Below, piece after piece: positions 26,546 through 35,977 of a stretch of 64,000 nucleotides of DNA. Origin of the DNA: Prado023 sp963747335 (GTDB taxonomy: Bacteria; Actinomycetota; Actinomycetes; S36-B12; CAIYMF01); contig CAVVEV010000001.1 in assembly GCA_963747335.1 (NCBI GenBank), forward strand, positions 62,001 to 126,000, read 5' to 3'. Position numbers and translations under genes: made by a program. The notes below the pieces were generated by a model. It was not told the origin of the DNA, searched no databases, and saw nothing but the letters and a program-made list of their open reading frames with translations. Position 1 is the stretch's first letter. Each line of letters opens with the position of its first letter.

Positions 26546-28375
26546 ATGGCGCACGTGGCGGACGTGCTGGTCGAGGGGCTCGAGACGCTGCGCTCCCAGG
26601 TGGATGCGCTGCGGCTCCCGCTGGCCGCACGGGACGCTCAGGACGCCGCTGCGGTGGCGGCGCGGGTCTCGGGGCAGATCAGCGACTACATCCTGCCGCG
26701 TCTGCGTTCGCTCGAGGCGCCCCTGCTGACCGTCGTCGGCGGCTCGACCGGGTCCGGGAAGTCCACTGTCGTGAACTCGCTGGTGGGGCACGTGGTGAGT
26801 CGGCCCGGTGTGCTGCGCCCGACCACCCGACACCCGGTGCTGGTGCACAACCCGTCCGACCAGCACTGGTTCGTCGACGACCGGGTCCTGCCGCGGCTGC
26901 CGCGGATCACGGGGGCTGACCCGGGGCTCACCGGGGCTGCCACGGGGCCGGGTCCGAGCGACGGCGACGACGTGTTCGGCCTTCGCCTGGTCGCCGATGC
27001 CCGGATGCCGGCGGGGCTGGCGCTCATGGATGCTCCCGACATCGACTCGGTGTCGACGGCGAACCGCGAGCTGGCCGCGATGCTGATGGCCGCTGCCGAC
27101 CTCTGGCTGTTCCTCACGACCGCGGCGCGCTACTCCGACGCGGTGCCGTGGGCGGCGCTGCGGGCCGCGGTTGATCGCGACGCGGCCATCGCCCTCGTGC
27201 TCAACCGCGTGCCGCCCGAGGCAGTCGCAGAGGTGACCGCGCACCTGCGCGGGATCCTGGCCGATGAGGGACTCGGCGGGGCGCCGCTGTTCGTCATCAC
27301 CGAGGCACCTCTTCAGGAGGGCCTGATCGCTGCGGCGGCGGTGGACCCCGTGCGACGGTGGCTGGGCGAACTGGCGGGTGACGCCGCGGCCAGGGCGGCC
27401 GTGGCTCGGCGGACCCTGGACGGTGCCATTGCCAACCTGTCCGTCGAGGTGCTCCCCGTGGCCGATGCCGCGGACCGCCAGGTGGTGGCTGCGGCCAGCC
27501 TGCGCGAGCTCGCCCGGGTCCCGTTCGACGCCGCGGTGTCCCATGTCGAAGAGCTGACGGCCGACGGCTCCCTCCTGCGCGGTGAGGTGCTGGCACGATG
27601 GCAGGAGTTCGTCGGAGCAACGGAGATGTTCCGGTCGCTGGAGACCGGCATGGCGCGCTTCCGGGACCGGATGTCGCGGGCGTTCCAGGGGGAGCCCGAA
27701 GTGCCGCGACAGGTCACTGAGGCGGTGGAGACCGGGCTGGCCAGGGTGCTGACCGATGAGCTGTCCGGGGCCCTCGAGCGGGCAGACGCCGCCTGGCGCG
27801 ACGATCCGGTCGGCCGAGCACTGCTCGGTGCCCAGGACATGTCCCGGCCGCCGGCCGGTGCTCGGGCGCGGGCCGAGGAGCTGGTGCGCCAGTGGCAGGG
27901 TGACGTGCTGGAGATGGTGCGCACGGAAGGGGCCGGGAAGCGCTCCTCGGCCAGGGCGCTCGCGTACGGGGTCAACGGGACGGCCGTGGCGCTGATGGTC
28001 CTGGTCTTCAGCACGACCGGCGGGCTCACCGGGGCCGAGGTGGGGATCGCCGGCGGCTCTGCGGTGCTGGCCCAGAAGCTGCTCGAAGCTGTGTTCAGCG
28101 AGGATGCCGTCCGGCGGATGTCGGTCACGGCCCGGGAGCAGCTGTCCCGGCGAGTGCGCGATCACTTCGACGGCTATTGCGCCACGTTCACCGATCGGGT
28201 GGACTCCCTCGGGGTGGACCCCGACGCCGGCCCTGCGCTGCGACGCGCAGTGGCGCAGATCGTGGGGGCCCGCGAGCCGACCGGCCCGGCGGTGCTGCCG
28301 GCGGCCCCTGCCGACGCCGTCCCCACCCCGGCCCGGCGTACCCGCGTGCGCGACTGGTGGCGGGGGCGGGCATGA
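26546..28375 (+). CDS. Dynamin-like GTPase, first of a pair
   Basis: A 609-residue protein with an N-terminal GTPase domain: Walker A GGSTGSGKST (about 65-74), a switch threonine in RPTTRHPVLV, and a DAPD G3 motif. The classical NKxD is replaced by LNRV. Long helical stretches follow, with a hydrophobic hairpin at about 470-510 (GVNGTAVALMVLVFSTTGG) that may insert into the membrane. Paired dynamin-like proteins of actinobacteria, such as Streptomyces DynA/DynB or mycobacterial IniA, remodel the membrane at division or under envelope stress. The ATGA overlap with the second GTPase implies a heteromer. Function here is inferred from that analogy. Confidence 0.78.
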   Translation: MAHVADVLVEGLETLRSQVDALRLPLAARDAQDAAAVAARVSGQISDYILPRLRSLEAPLLTVVGGSTGSGKSTVVNSLVGHVVSRPGVLRPTTRHPVLVHNPSDQHWFVDDRVLPRLPRITGADPGLTGAATGPGPSDGDDVFGLRLVADARMPAGLALMDAPDIDSVSTANRELAAMLMAAADLWLFLTTAARYSDAVPWAALRAAVDRDAAIALVLNRVPPEAVAEVTAHLRGILADEGLGGAPLFVITEAPLQEGLIAAAAVDPVRRWLGELAGDAAARAAVARRTLDGAIANLSVEVLPVADAADRQVVAAASLRELARVPFDAAVSHVEELTADGSLLRGEVLARWQEFVGATEMFRSLETGMARFRDRMSRAFQGEPEVPRQVTEAVETGLARVLTDELSGALERADAAWRDDPVGRALLGAQDMSRPPAGARARAEELVRQWQGDVLEMVRTEGAGKRSSARALAYGVNGTAVALMVLVFSTTGGLTGAEVGIAGGSAVLAQKLLEAVFSEDAVRRMSVTAREQLSRRVRDHFDGYCATFTDRVDSLGVDPDAGPALRRAVAQIVGAREPTGPAVLPAAPADAVPTPARRTRVRDWWRGRA

Positions 28376-30025
28376 GGTGGAGCACGTCGGCGTCGGACCC
28401 GCGGCAGAGCCTCGCGCGGATGGATGCCGCGACCCTGGAGGAGCGGCTCGCAGGCCTGGATCGAGCAGCCCAGGCGGCCGGGGGGCGACTGCCTGCCGAC
28501 GCAGTCCGGGCGGCCACGGCCGTGCTGGACCACTCCGCCCAGCGGCGGTCCCTCGGCCCGGACCTGACGGTGGTGGCCCTCGCCGGTTCCACGGGCGCGG
28601 GGAAGTCGACCCTGTTCAACGCGATCGTGGGGCAGCCGGTCGCCCGGGTGGCGGTGACCAGGCCGACCACCTCCGAGCCGTTGGCGGCCCTGTGGACCTC
28701 GCCGACCGCGGCGGCTGGGCTGCTCGACTGGCTCAAGGTCCCGCGCTGGCATGTGGTCGACAGCCCGTTCGATCCGCCGGAAGCTCGAGGGGCTCATCCT
28801 GCTGGACCTGCCCGATCACGACTCCACCTCCCTGGACCACCGGGCGCTGGTCGATCACCTCGTCGGGCGCGTCGACGTCATGGTCTGGGTGCTCGATCCG
28901 CAGAAGTACGCCGACGCCCTCGTGCACGACGCGTACCTGAAGCAGTTCGCCCACCATGCCGAGGTCACCGTGGTGCTGCTGAACCAGATCGACCAGCTGT
29001 CCGCCCCGGACGTGGAGGCATGCCGGCGGGACCTGAGGAGGCTGGTGGCCGCCGATGGCCTGCCCGACGCCCGGGTCCTTGCCGTGTCGGCGCGCACCGG
29101 AGCCGGGGTCTCGGAGGTGCGCACGATCCTCGCTGAGGCGGCCGCTGCCCGCCAGGCGGCCCTGCAGCGGCTGGCTGCGGATGCCTCTGCCGCGGCCGAG
29201 GGGCTCCGGGAGGCGGCCGCGGACACCGACGCCGCGCTCGGCAACGTGCCGCGCGGGCAGACCGATGCGCTGGCTGGCGCGCTGGCCGAGGCGGCCGGGG
29301 TTCGGATCATCGAGGATGCAGTCCGCGCCTCGGTCCGCCTGCACGGCGGTCGGGCCACGGGATGGCCGCCGCTGCGCTGGGTCCACCGGCTTCGTCGGGA
29401 TCCGGCGGCCCGGCTTCGGCTCGGCCGTCCCGGGGTCGAGCCAGCGCTGGTCCGCGCCTCTCTTCCATCGGCCTCGCCGGTCGCGATCGCCGGGGTCACC
29501 GCGGCAGCGCGGGAGTATGCGGCCGCCGCGAGCCGGGGGGCACCGCCGGCCTGGGTGCGCAGCACGCGCTCGGTTGCCGTCCTGGCCGCCGAGGGGATCG
29601 GGCCGCACCTGGATGCTGCGGTGGCCCGCGCCGAGGTGGGCCACCCGCGGGAGCCGCGGTGGTGGCGGGCTGTCGGTGCGCTGCAGTGGCTGTTCCTCGC
29701 CCTCGCTGCTGCCGGTGCCCTCTGGCTGCTGGGGCTCGTCGGCCTGCGCGCTCTGGCGCTCCCCGCGCCGGACCCGCCCCTGGTCGGTGGCCTGCCCGTG
29801 CCGACGGTGCTGCTGATCGGCGGGGTCCTGATCGGCGGGGTGCTGGCGGCGCTGGCCGGGCTGGCCACCCGGGTGACCGCCGACCGATCCGCGCGGCGGG
29901 CGCGGGCCGCGGTCACGGAGCGCGTCGCCGAGGTGGCCCAGGAGCGGATCGCCGAACCGGTCTCCGCTGAACTGGCCACCCTCGGGCAGTTCAGGGTGGG
30001 GCTCGCCGCGGCCACCGGCGGCTGA
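28372..30025 (+). CDS. Dynamin-like/YfjP-type GTPase, second of a pair, one frameshift
   Basis: A predicted 550-residue GTPase after removal of one extra base at about 28774-28780. G1 is AGSTGAGKSTLFNAIVG (about 71), the switch is RPTTSEP, G3 is LLDLPDHDS and G4 LLNQIDQL. The C-terminal quarter has two strong membrane segments (LQWLFLALAAAGALWLLGL and VLLIGGVLIGGVLAALAG), followed by a basic helix. It overlaps the first GTPase by 4 bases, and the two very likely act together at the membrane. Confidence 0.75.
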
Positions 30026-30044
30026 TTCCGTGCGGGCACGAAGT

Positions 30045-30050
30045 TAGGCT
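30045..30050 (+). promoter_or_regulatory. -10 box of rpe, apparently leaderless
   Basis: TAGGCT lies 6 bases before the rpe ATG. The same hexamer precedes hisE. Confidence 0.45.
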
Positions 30051-30056
30051 GCCGCC

Positions 30057-30719
30057 ATGGGCATCCAGATCTCCCCGAGCATCCTCGCGGCGGACTTCGC
30101 CGACCTCGCGCGCGAGTGCGAGCGGGTCGCGGGAAGTGCTGACTGGCTGCATGTGGACGTCATGGACAACCACTTCGTGCCCAACCTGACCCTCGGCCTG
30201 CCCGTCGTCCAGGCGCTCCTGGCGCACGTGAGCACCCCCGTGGACTGCCACCTCATGATCGAGGACCCGGATCGTTGGGCGCCGGCGTATGCCGAGGCAG
30301 GTGCGGGAAGCGTCACCTTCCACCTCGAGGCTGCTGGGGCCCCGGTGCGCCTGGCCCGCGAGATCCGGCGGCAGGGCGCGCGAGCGGGGGTCGGCATCAA
30401 GCCGGCGACGCCCGTGGACTCCTTGGCCGACCTGGTGGATGAGATCGACATGATCCTGATCATGAGTGTCGAGCCCGGGTTCGGCGGGCAGCCCTTCCTG
30501 GAGCTCGCCATCCCGAAGATCCGCCGCGCCCGGCAGCTCATCGGCGACGCCGACATCTGGCTGCAGGTCGACGGTGGCGTGTCCGACGAGACGATCGAGC
30601 GCTGCGCCGAGGCCGGGGCCGATGTCTTCGTGGCCGGCTCCGCGGTGTACGGCGCAGCGGACCCGGTGGCCGCCTGCACGGCACTCAGGGCGACCGCGAC
30701 CGCTGCCTCGCCGCTGTGA
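30057..30719 (+). CDS. rpe: Ribulose-phosphate 3-epimerase
   Basis: A 220-residue TIM-barrel enzyme of the pentose phosphate pathway, interconverting ribulose-5-phosphate and xylulose-5-phosphate. It has ISPSILAADFADL at the N-terminus, HVDVMDNHFVPNLTLG with metal ligands, CHLMIEDPDR, MSVEPGFGGQPF and VDGGVSDETI. It opens a probable operon with the riboflavin genes, a logical link because ribulose-5-phosphate is a riboflavin precursor. It overlaps ribD by 4 bases (GTGA). Confidence 0.95.
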   Translation: MGIQISPSILAADFADLARECERVAGSADWLHVDVMDNHFVPNLTLGLPVVQALLAHVSTPVDCHLMIEDPDRWAPAYAEAGAGSVTFHLEAAGAPVRLAREIRRQGARAGVGIKPATPVDSLADLVDEIDMILIMSVEPGFGGQPFLELAIPKIRRARQLIGDADIWLQVDGGVSDETIERCAEAGADVFVAGSAVYGAADPVAACTALRATATAASPL

Positions 30720-31801
30720 ACCAGCCCCACCGAGCCGAAACCGGGGCGCACCCGGGATCGGCCGCCTGGGGTCCGGCGACGGAGTCCGAGCGCGCCGCGA
30801 TGCTCCGCGCCCTGGACATCGCCGTGACCCCGGGAGTCCCTCGGGGGCCCAACCCGCGCGTGGGCTGCGTCCTTCTCGACGAGGCCGGAGCAACAATCGC
30901 CGAGGGATTCCATCGGGGTGCCGGTACTCCGCACGCCGAGGCAGCCGCCCTGGCCACCGCAGGGCCGAAGGCTCGGGGAGCCACGGCCGTCGTCACCCTC
31001 GAGCCGTGCAACCACACCGGGCGCACAGGCCCGTGCGTGGACGCCCTTCTGGCCGCTGGTGTGGCCCGGGTGGTCCTGGCCCAGTCGGACCCGAACCCGG
31101 TCGCCGCGGGGGGAGCGGACCGCCTGGCCGCCGCGGGGGTCGAGGTGGTCCGGGGGGTGCTGGCCGAGGAGTCGGCGTCGATCAACGAGGCATGGACCTT
31201 CGCCGTCGGCCATGGTCGCCCCATGGTCACGTGGAAGGTGGCCAGCACCCTGGACGGTCGCGTGGCCGCGGCGGACGGGTCGAGCCGATGGGTGACTGGC
31301 GAGGCGTCGCGTGCCCAGGTCCATCAGTTGCGGTCCGAGGTCGATGCGGTCCTCATCGGCACCGGGACCGCCCTGGCCGACGACCCCTCCCTGACCGTCC
31401 GCGATTCCCAGGGGGTGCCCGCATCCCGCCAGCCCATGCGCGTGGTGATGGGCCGCCGGGAGATCCCGGCCGCAGCAGCGCTGCGCGACGGGCTCGCGCC
31501 CCTGCGCGTCTTCCCGACCGAGTCCCCGGCCGAGGCGCTGGGCGCCCTCGTCGAGGAGGACGTCCAGCACGTGCTCCTGGAGGGCGGGCCCACGCTTGCT
31601 GCGGCGTTCCTGCGCGCAGGACTCATGGACCGCGTCGTCTGGTACCTCGCCCCGAAGATCCTGGGCTCGGGACAGTCTGCGGTGGGCGATCTCGGGGTCC
31701 TCGGTATCGACTCCGCGATGCTCCTGGAGATCACGGGAATCACTCGAGTTGGCCAGGACGTTCGTGTGGACGGGAGAATGGCGCGCAGGGACCCCTCCTG
31801 A
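30716..31801 (+). CDS. ribD: Bifunctional pyrimidine deaminase/reductase of riboflavin synthesis
   Basis: A 361-residue two-domain enzyme. The deaminase (about 20-165) carries zinc ligands in GTPHAEAAAL and LEPCNHTGRTGPC. The reductase (about 170-361) shows PMVTWKVASTLDGRVAAADG, GTGTALADDP and LEGGPTLAAAF. It catalyses steps two and three of riboflavin formation from GTP. The GTG start is coupled to rpe. The next gene, ribE, begins 57 bases on with its own ribosome site. Confidence 0.94.
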   Translation: MNQPHRAETGAHPGSAAWGPATESERAAMLRALDIAVTPGVPRGPNPRVGCVLLDEAGATIAEGFHRGAGTPHAEAAALATAGPKARGATAVVTLEPCNHTGRTGPCVDALLAAGVARVVLAQSDPNPVAAGGADRLAAAGVEVVRGVLAEESASINEAWTFAVGHGRPMVTWKVASTLDGRVAAADGSSRWVTGEASRAQVHQLRSEVDAVLIGTGTALADDPSLTVRDSQGVPASRQPMRVVMGRREIPAAAALRDGLAPLRVFPTESPAEALGALVEEDVQHVLLEGGPTLAAAFLRAGLMDRVVWYLAPKILGSGQSAVGDLGVLGIDSAMLLEITGITRVGQDVRVDGRMARRDPS

Positions 31802-31857
31802 CGTCGCGCCTGGCGGCGGCACATGCGGGTTCGTGCATCATCGAGGAGGTCGCAGTC

Positions 31858-32463
31858 GTGTTCACCGGGATCGTCGAGGAGCTCGGTCAGGTCGTCGAGC
31901 TCACGAGGCTGGCCGACGACTCGGCGCGCCTGGTCGTGTCCGGTGCCGTCGTGACCGCTGACGCCAAGAACGGCGACAGCATCGCGGTCAACGGGGTCTG
32001 CCTCACGGTCGTGACGCTGGCGGACGGGGCGTTCAGTGCTGATGTGATGGCCGAGACGCTGCACCGCAGCTCGTTGGGCGCGCTGCAGGCCGGCGACCCG
32101 GTCAACCTGGAGCGGCCGATGGCCGCCGACGGCAGGTTCGGCGGCCACATCGTGCAGGGACATGTCGATGGCCTCGGGCGGATCCGGGCCCGTCTCCCCA
32201 GCGAGAACTGGGAGGTCGTCGAGGTCGACGTCCCCAGCGACCTCGCCCGATTCCTGGTCGAGAAGGGATCCATCACCGTCGACGGGGTGTCCCTCACGGT
32301 CGTCGAGGTGGTCGACGGCGACCAGCCCTGGTTCTCCGTGTCCCTGATCCCGACCACGCTGAGCGCCACCACGCTGGGCAGCCGACAGGTGGGGGACCCG
32401 GTCAACCTCGAGGTGGACGTGATCGCCAAGTACGTCGAGCGCATGCTGGCGGTGCGGGCATGA
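31858..32463 (+). CDS. ribE: Riboflavin synthase
   Basis: A 201-residue enzyme made of two similar lumazine-binding repeats. MFTGIVEELGQV and the first VNGVCLTVV lie in repeat 1; GGHIVQGHVDG and VDGVSLTVVEV lie in repeat 2. It dismutates two lumazine molecules to riboflavin. I start it at the GTG at 31858, which gives the invariant MFTGIVE N-terminus and follows a strong GAGGAGGT site; the frame stays open far upstream. It overlaps ribBA by 4 bases. Confidence 0.95.
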   Translation: MFTGIVEELGQVVELTRLADDSARLVVSGAVVTADAKNGDSIAVNGVCLTVVTLADGAFSADVMAETLHRSSLGALQAGDPVNLERPMAADGRFGGHIVQGHVDGLGRIRARLPSENWEVVEVDVPSDLARFLVEKGSITVDGVSLTVVEVVDGDQPWFSVSLIPTTLSATTLGSRQVGDPVNLEVDVIAKYVERMLAVRA

Positions 32464-33923
32464 TCCCGGCTGACCAGATGTTCGGGCGTGCGGGCATCCC
32501 GCTGGACCAGGCCGCGCGCCCGGGTGCTGACGTCCCCGAGGGCGGCGCGGTCCCGGCGGCCGAAACCGAACCCGCGGCGACGGCCGGAGCGGGGTCCGGC
32601 CCCGACATCGCACCTGCCCCCGACAGCACCGAAGAGCCCGCTGGAGCTGACCATCAGGACGCAGTCGCCGAGGCATCGGCGCACCCTGCGGACACCCCGA
32701 CCTCCGCGGCCGGGGGCGTCCGGCTGGACAGCATCCCCGACGCCATCGCCGCCATCGCGCGCGGGGAGGCCGTGGTGGTCGTCGATGACGAGGATCGGGA
32801 GAACGAGGGCGACCTCATCTTCGCCGGCACGCGCGCGACCCCCGAGCTCACCGCGTTCATGATCCGGCACACCTCGGGCTACATCTGCGTGAGCCTCCCC
32901 GGGGGGGACCTCGATCGGCTCGGGCTGCCGCCCATGACGGCCGTCAACGAGGATCGCAAGCAGACCGCCTATGCGGTCTCCGTGGATGCCCGCGACGTGG
33001 AGTCGACCGGCATCTCGGCCGCCGATCGCGCCCACACGATCAAGGTCCTGTCCGACTCCGCCACGGAGCCCTACGACCTGACCCGCCCCGGGCACGTCAT
33101 GCCGCTGCGGGCCGTCCCGGGTGGCGTGCTGCGCCGCGCGGGGCACACCGAGGCTGCCGTCGACCTCGCCACGCTCGCGGGATTGAGCCCGTCAGGTGCG
33201 CTGTGCGAGCTCATGAACGAGGACGGCACGATGATGCGCGCGCCCCAGTGCCGCGCGTTCGCCGACGAGCACGGGCTGATCATGGTCTCGATCGCTGACC
33301 TGATCCGGTACCGCCGCGGCCACGAGCGCCAGGTCGAGCGCGTGGCCACGACGACCCTGCCGACCGCGTTCGGGGACTTCACCGCGGTCGGATACCGGTG
33401 CTCGCTGGACGACATCGAGCATGTCGCGCTGGTCGTCGGGGACATCGGCGACGGGAAGGACATCCTCGTTCGCGTGCACTCCGAGTGCCTCACCGGTGAC
33501 GCCTTCGGCTCACTGCGCTGCGACTGCGGCCCGCAGCTGCAGGCCGCGATGCGCGCGGTCTCGGAGGCGGGTCGCGGCGTGGTGCTCTACATGCGCGGCC
33601 ACGAGGGCCGGGGGATCGGGCTGGTCTCGAAGCTGTCCGCCTACGCCCTGCAGGACGGAGGCCGTGACACCGTCGATGCCAACCTCGACCTCGGGCTGCC
33701 GGCCGACGCCCGGGACTACGGCACCGGGGCGCAGATCCTGGCCGACCTCGGCGTGCGCACCATGCGCCTGCTGACCAACAACCCGGCGAAGCTGGCCGGC
33801 CTGTCGGGCTACGGGCTGGAGATCGTCGATCGCGTCCCGCTGGAGATCGCACCCAACCCCTACAACGCCGCGTACATGGCGACCAAGCGGGACCGGATGG
33901 GCCACATGGGAGGACACCGATGA
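32460..33923 (+). CDS. ribBA: Bifunctional DHBP synthase / GTP cyclohydrolase II with extended N-terminus
   Basis: A 487-residue fusion supplying both riboflavin precursors. The RibB half (about 88-290) has VVDDEDRENEGDLIFAG and the GHVMPLRAVPGG loop. The RibA half (about 295-487) has VHSECLTGDAFGSLRCDCG with three zinc cysteines and RGHEGRGIGL. The first ~86 residues are an Ala/Pro/Glu-rich low-complexity tail absent from typical RibBA. No internal GTG or ATG beyond residue 7 allows a shorter start, and the ATGA overlap with ribE supports it. Confidence 0.94.
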   Translation: MIPADQMFGRAGIPLDQAARPGADVPEGGAVPAAETEPAATAGAGSGPDIAPAPDSTEEPAGADHQDAVAEASAHPADTPTSAAGGVRLDSIPDAIAAIARGEAVVVVDDEDRENEGDLIFAGTRATPELTAFMIRHTSGYICVSLPGGDLDRLGLPPMTAVNEDRKQTAYAVSVDARDVESTGISAADRAHTIKVLSDSATEPYDLTRPGHVMPLRAVPGGVLRRAGHTEAAVDLATLAGLSPSGALCELMNEDGTMMRAPQCRAFADEHGLIMVSIADLIRYRRGHERQVERVATTTLPTAFGDFTAVGYRCSLDDIEHVALVVGDIGDGKDILVRVHSECLTGDAFGSLRCDCGPQLQAAMRAVSEAGRGVVLYMRGHEGRGIGLVSKLSAYALQDGGRDTVDANLDLGLPADARDYGTGAQILADLGVRTMRLLTNNPAKLAGLSGYGLEIVDRVPLEIAPNPYNAAYMATKRDRMGHMGGHR

Positions 33924-34417
33924 GCGGAGCAGGCGCACCGAGCGTGGAGATCGACGCGGAGGGCCTGCGGGTGGCGATCATCGCCTCCTCGTGGCACGAC
34001 ACCGTGATGGACGGCCTGATCGCCGGTGCCGTCGCCGCCTGCACGCACGCCGGGGCCGTGAACGTGCTCTACCGCGTGCCGGGTTCCTTCGAGCTGCCCC
34101 TGGCCGCCCAGGTCGCGGCCAGTGCCGGCTTCGATGCCGTGGTGGCCCTCGGCGTGATCATCCGGGGCGGCACCCCGCACTTCGAGTACGTCTGCGATGC
34201 GGCTACCTCCGGGCTCTCGCGGGTCGCCCTCGACACCGGCGTGCCCATCGGGTTCGGCCTGCTCACCTGCGACGACGAGGCTCAGGCCCTGGATCGTGCC
34301 GGCCTTCCGAACTCGCGGGAGGACAAAGGTCGGGAGGCCGTCGAAGCCGCGCTCTCGCTGGCCCTGACCCTGAAGACCGTCCGGCGCCCGGGCGGCGGCA
34401 TCACGACCGGCTTCTGA
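33920..34417 (+). CDS. ribH: 6,7-dimethyl-8-ribityllumazine synthase
   Basis: A 165-residue enzyme that condenses the two riboflavin precursors, usually as an icosahedral or pentameric assembly. Motifs are VAIIASSWHDTVMDGLIAGA, RVPGSFELPLAAQ, VALGVIIRGGTPHFEYV with the catalytic histidine, and PIGFGLLTCDD. The ATG overlaps the ribBA stop by 4 bases. It is the last gene of the rib operon. Confidence 0.95.
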   Translation: MSGAGAPSVEIDAEGLRVAIIASSWHDTVMDGLIAGAVAACTHAGAVNVLYRVPGSFELPLAAQVAASAGFDAVVALGVIIRGGTPHFEYVCDAATSGLSRVALDTGVPIGFGLLTCDDEAQALDRAGLPNSREDKGREAVEAALSLALTLKTVRRPGGGITTGF

Positions 34418-34425
34418 CGGCGGCG

Positions 34426-34431
34426 TAGGCT
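34426..34431 (+). promoter_or_regulatory. -10 box of hisE, apparently leaderless
   Basis: TAGGCT lies 7 bases before the hisE GTG, identical to the rpe -10 box. Confidence 0.45.
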
Positions 34432-34438
34432 TGCCCTC

Positions 34439-34702
34439 GTGAAGACCTTCGACGGGCTGTTCGCCGAGCTCTCCGCCAAGGCCGCTGCGGGGGATCCCGC
34501 ATCCGGCACGGTGGCGCTGCTCACCGGCGGGGTCCATGCCGTGGGCAAGAAGGTCGTCGAGGAGGCTGCGGAGGCCTGGATGGCCGCTGAGCACGAGGGT
34601 CCGGAGCGCGCGGCCGAGGAGATCTCCCAGTTGCTCTACCACGCTCAGGTCCTCATGATCGCCGCCGGTCTGAGCCTCGACGACGTCTACGAGCGCCTGT
34701 AG
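34439..34702 (+). CDS. hisE: Phosphoribosyl-ATP pyrophosphatase
   Basis: An 87-residue enzyme for step two of histidine synthesis. It has the all-alpha NTP-pyrophosphatase pattern: KTFDGLFAELSAKAA, GKKVVEEAAEAWMAAEHE with metal-binding glutamates, and AEEISQLLYHAQVLMIAAGL. It is stand-alone, not fused to hisI. hisG follows 26 bases later, the usual actinobacterial pair. Confidence 0.93.
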   Translation: MKTFDGLFAELSAKAAAGDPASGTVALLTGGVHAVGKKVVEEAAEAWMAAEHEGPERAAEEISQLLYHAQVLMIAAGLSLDDVYERL

Positions 34703-34728
34703 CCCACCCGATCCCAGACAGGACTGAC

Positions 34729-35574
34729 ATGCTCCGCATCGCCGTGCCCAACAAGGGCGCCCTCGCCGAACCGGCGCGCGGCATCCTCCGCGAGGCCGGG
34801 TACCTGGCCGGGGCCAATCTGCGCGACCTCGTGGTGACCGACGAGGCCAACGACGTCGAGTTCTTCTTCCTGCGCCCGCGCGACATCGCGATCTACGTGG
34901 GGTCCGGCACCCTGGACCTGGGCATCACCGGACTCGACATGCTGCTGGACAGCCGGGCACCGGCCAAGGAGGTCATGCGTCTGGGCTTCGCCCCCTCGAC
35001 GTTCCGGCTCGCTGTCCCGGCCGGCGCCGCCCGGACGGTTGCCGACCTCGACGGGTGGCGGATCGCCACCTCCTACCCGGGCCTGTTGGACGACTTCCTC
35101 GGCCGATCGCAGGTGTCGGCGACGGTCGTGCGCCTCGACGGCGCCGTGGAGAACGCCGTGCGCCTCGGTGTCGCCGATGCCGTGGCTGACGTCGTGGCCA
35201 CCGGCGGGACCCTGCGCCAGGCGGGCCTGGAGACGATCGGTGACCCCCTGCTGGTCAGCGAGGCCCTGCTGATCCGGCGCGCCGGGGTGGGGCAGGACGG
35301 TGAGGTCGCCACGTTCGTCCGCCGGATCCAAGGGGTGATCGCCGCCCGCACCTACGTGATGGTCGACTACGACATCCCCGCCGAGCTGGTCGCCCGAGCC
35401 TGCGTGATCACGCCGGGGATCGAGTCACCGACCGTGTCGCCATTGGCTGACCCGCGCTGGTCGGCGGTCCGCGCGATGGTCTCACGCGAGAAGGTCCACC
35501 ACGTGATGGACGAGCTCTATGAGCTGGGTGCGCGCGGGATCATCGTCACCGACATCCACGCCTGCCGGCTGTAG
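34729..35574 (+). CDS. hisG: ATP phosphoribosyltransferase (long form)
   Basis: A 281-residue enzyme catalysing the committed step of histidine synthesis. It has MLRIAVPNKGALAEPA, a periplasmic-binding-like fold with LGITGLDML, and the PRPP loop in ADVVATGGTLRQAGLE. The C-terminal ~75 residues form the regulatory domain (SPTVSPLADPRW, ALGARGIIVTDI-like LGARGIIVTDI), so the enzyme should be feedback-inhibited by histidine without needing HisZ. Confidence 0.94.
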   Translation: MLRIAVPNKGALAEPARGILREAGYLAGANLRDLVVTDEANDVEFFFLRPRDIAIYVGSGTLDLGITGLDMLLDSRAPAKEVMRLGFAPSTFRLAVPAGAARTVADLDGWRIATSYPGLLDDFLGRSQVSATVVRLDGAVENAVRLGVADAVADVVATGGTLRQAGLETIGDPLLVSEALLIRRAGVGQDGEVATFVRRIQGVIAARTYVMVDYDIPAELVARACVITPGIESPTVSPLADPRWSAVRAMVSREKVHHVMDELYELGARGIIVTDIHACRL

Positions 35575-35593
35575 GCCCTCCGGATCGCTCGGG

Positions 35594-35956
35594 CTACGCC
35601 AGCAGGCGCTCGACCCAGGACAGCAGGTTGTCGGGGTCGAACGGCTTGGTGAGGTAGCACGTGGCACCGGCTGACCAGCCGTCCCAGGTCGTCTGGTCGT
35701 CGCCGGCGGCCGTGAGCAGGATGACGGGGACCTCGGCTCCACCGGGGCGGCTGCGGATCTCCTTCAGGACGTCGATGCCGGACATCCGGGGCATCATGAT
35801 GTCGAGGATGACGCCATCCGGGCGTCGCTCGTCGAACGATTCGAGGGCCTCAGGGCCGTCGAGCGCATCCCGCACCTCGTAGGCATCGAGCTCGAGGGTG
35901 TCGCGCAGAAGCATGCGGACGGACTCCTCGTCGTCGACGACCAGGATCAGTGGCAT
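35594..35956 (-). CDS. Receiver-only response regulator
   Basis: A 120-residue CheY-like protein with only a receiver domain: LVVDDEESVRMLLRDTLE, phospho-acceptor Asp in GVILDIMMPRMSG, Thr in VILLTAAGDD and Lys in CYLTKPFDPDNLL. No output domain follows. The ATG at 35956 has a GAAGGAG site. It lies 21 bases after the large sensor kinase on the same strand, so it is probably that kinase's partner and must act through protein contact or a further relay. Confidence 0.9.
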   Translation of the reverse strand: MPLILVVDDEESVRMLLRDTLELDAYEVRDALDGPEALESFDERRPDGVILDIMMPRMSGIDVLKEIRSRPGGAEVPVILLTAAGDDQTTWDGWSAGATCYLTKPFDPDNLLSWVERLLA

Positions 35957-35977
35957 CGTGGCTCCTTCATGCATCGT

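Noticed and set aside
31802..31857. FMN riboswitch before ribE
   Set aside because: The gap is only 56 bases and none of the conserved RFN-element segments is seen; nor are they before rpe or ribD.
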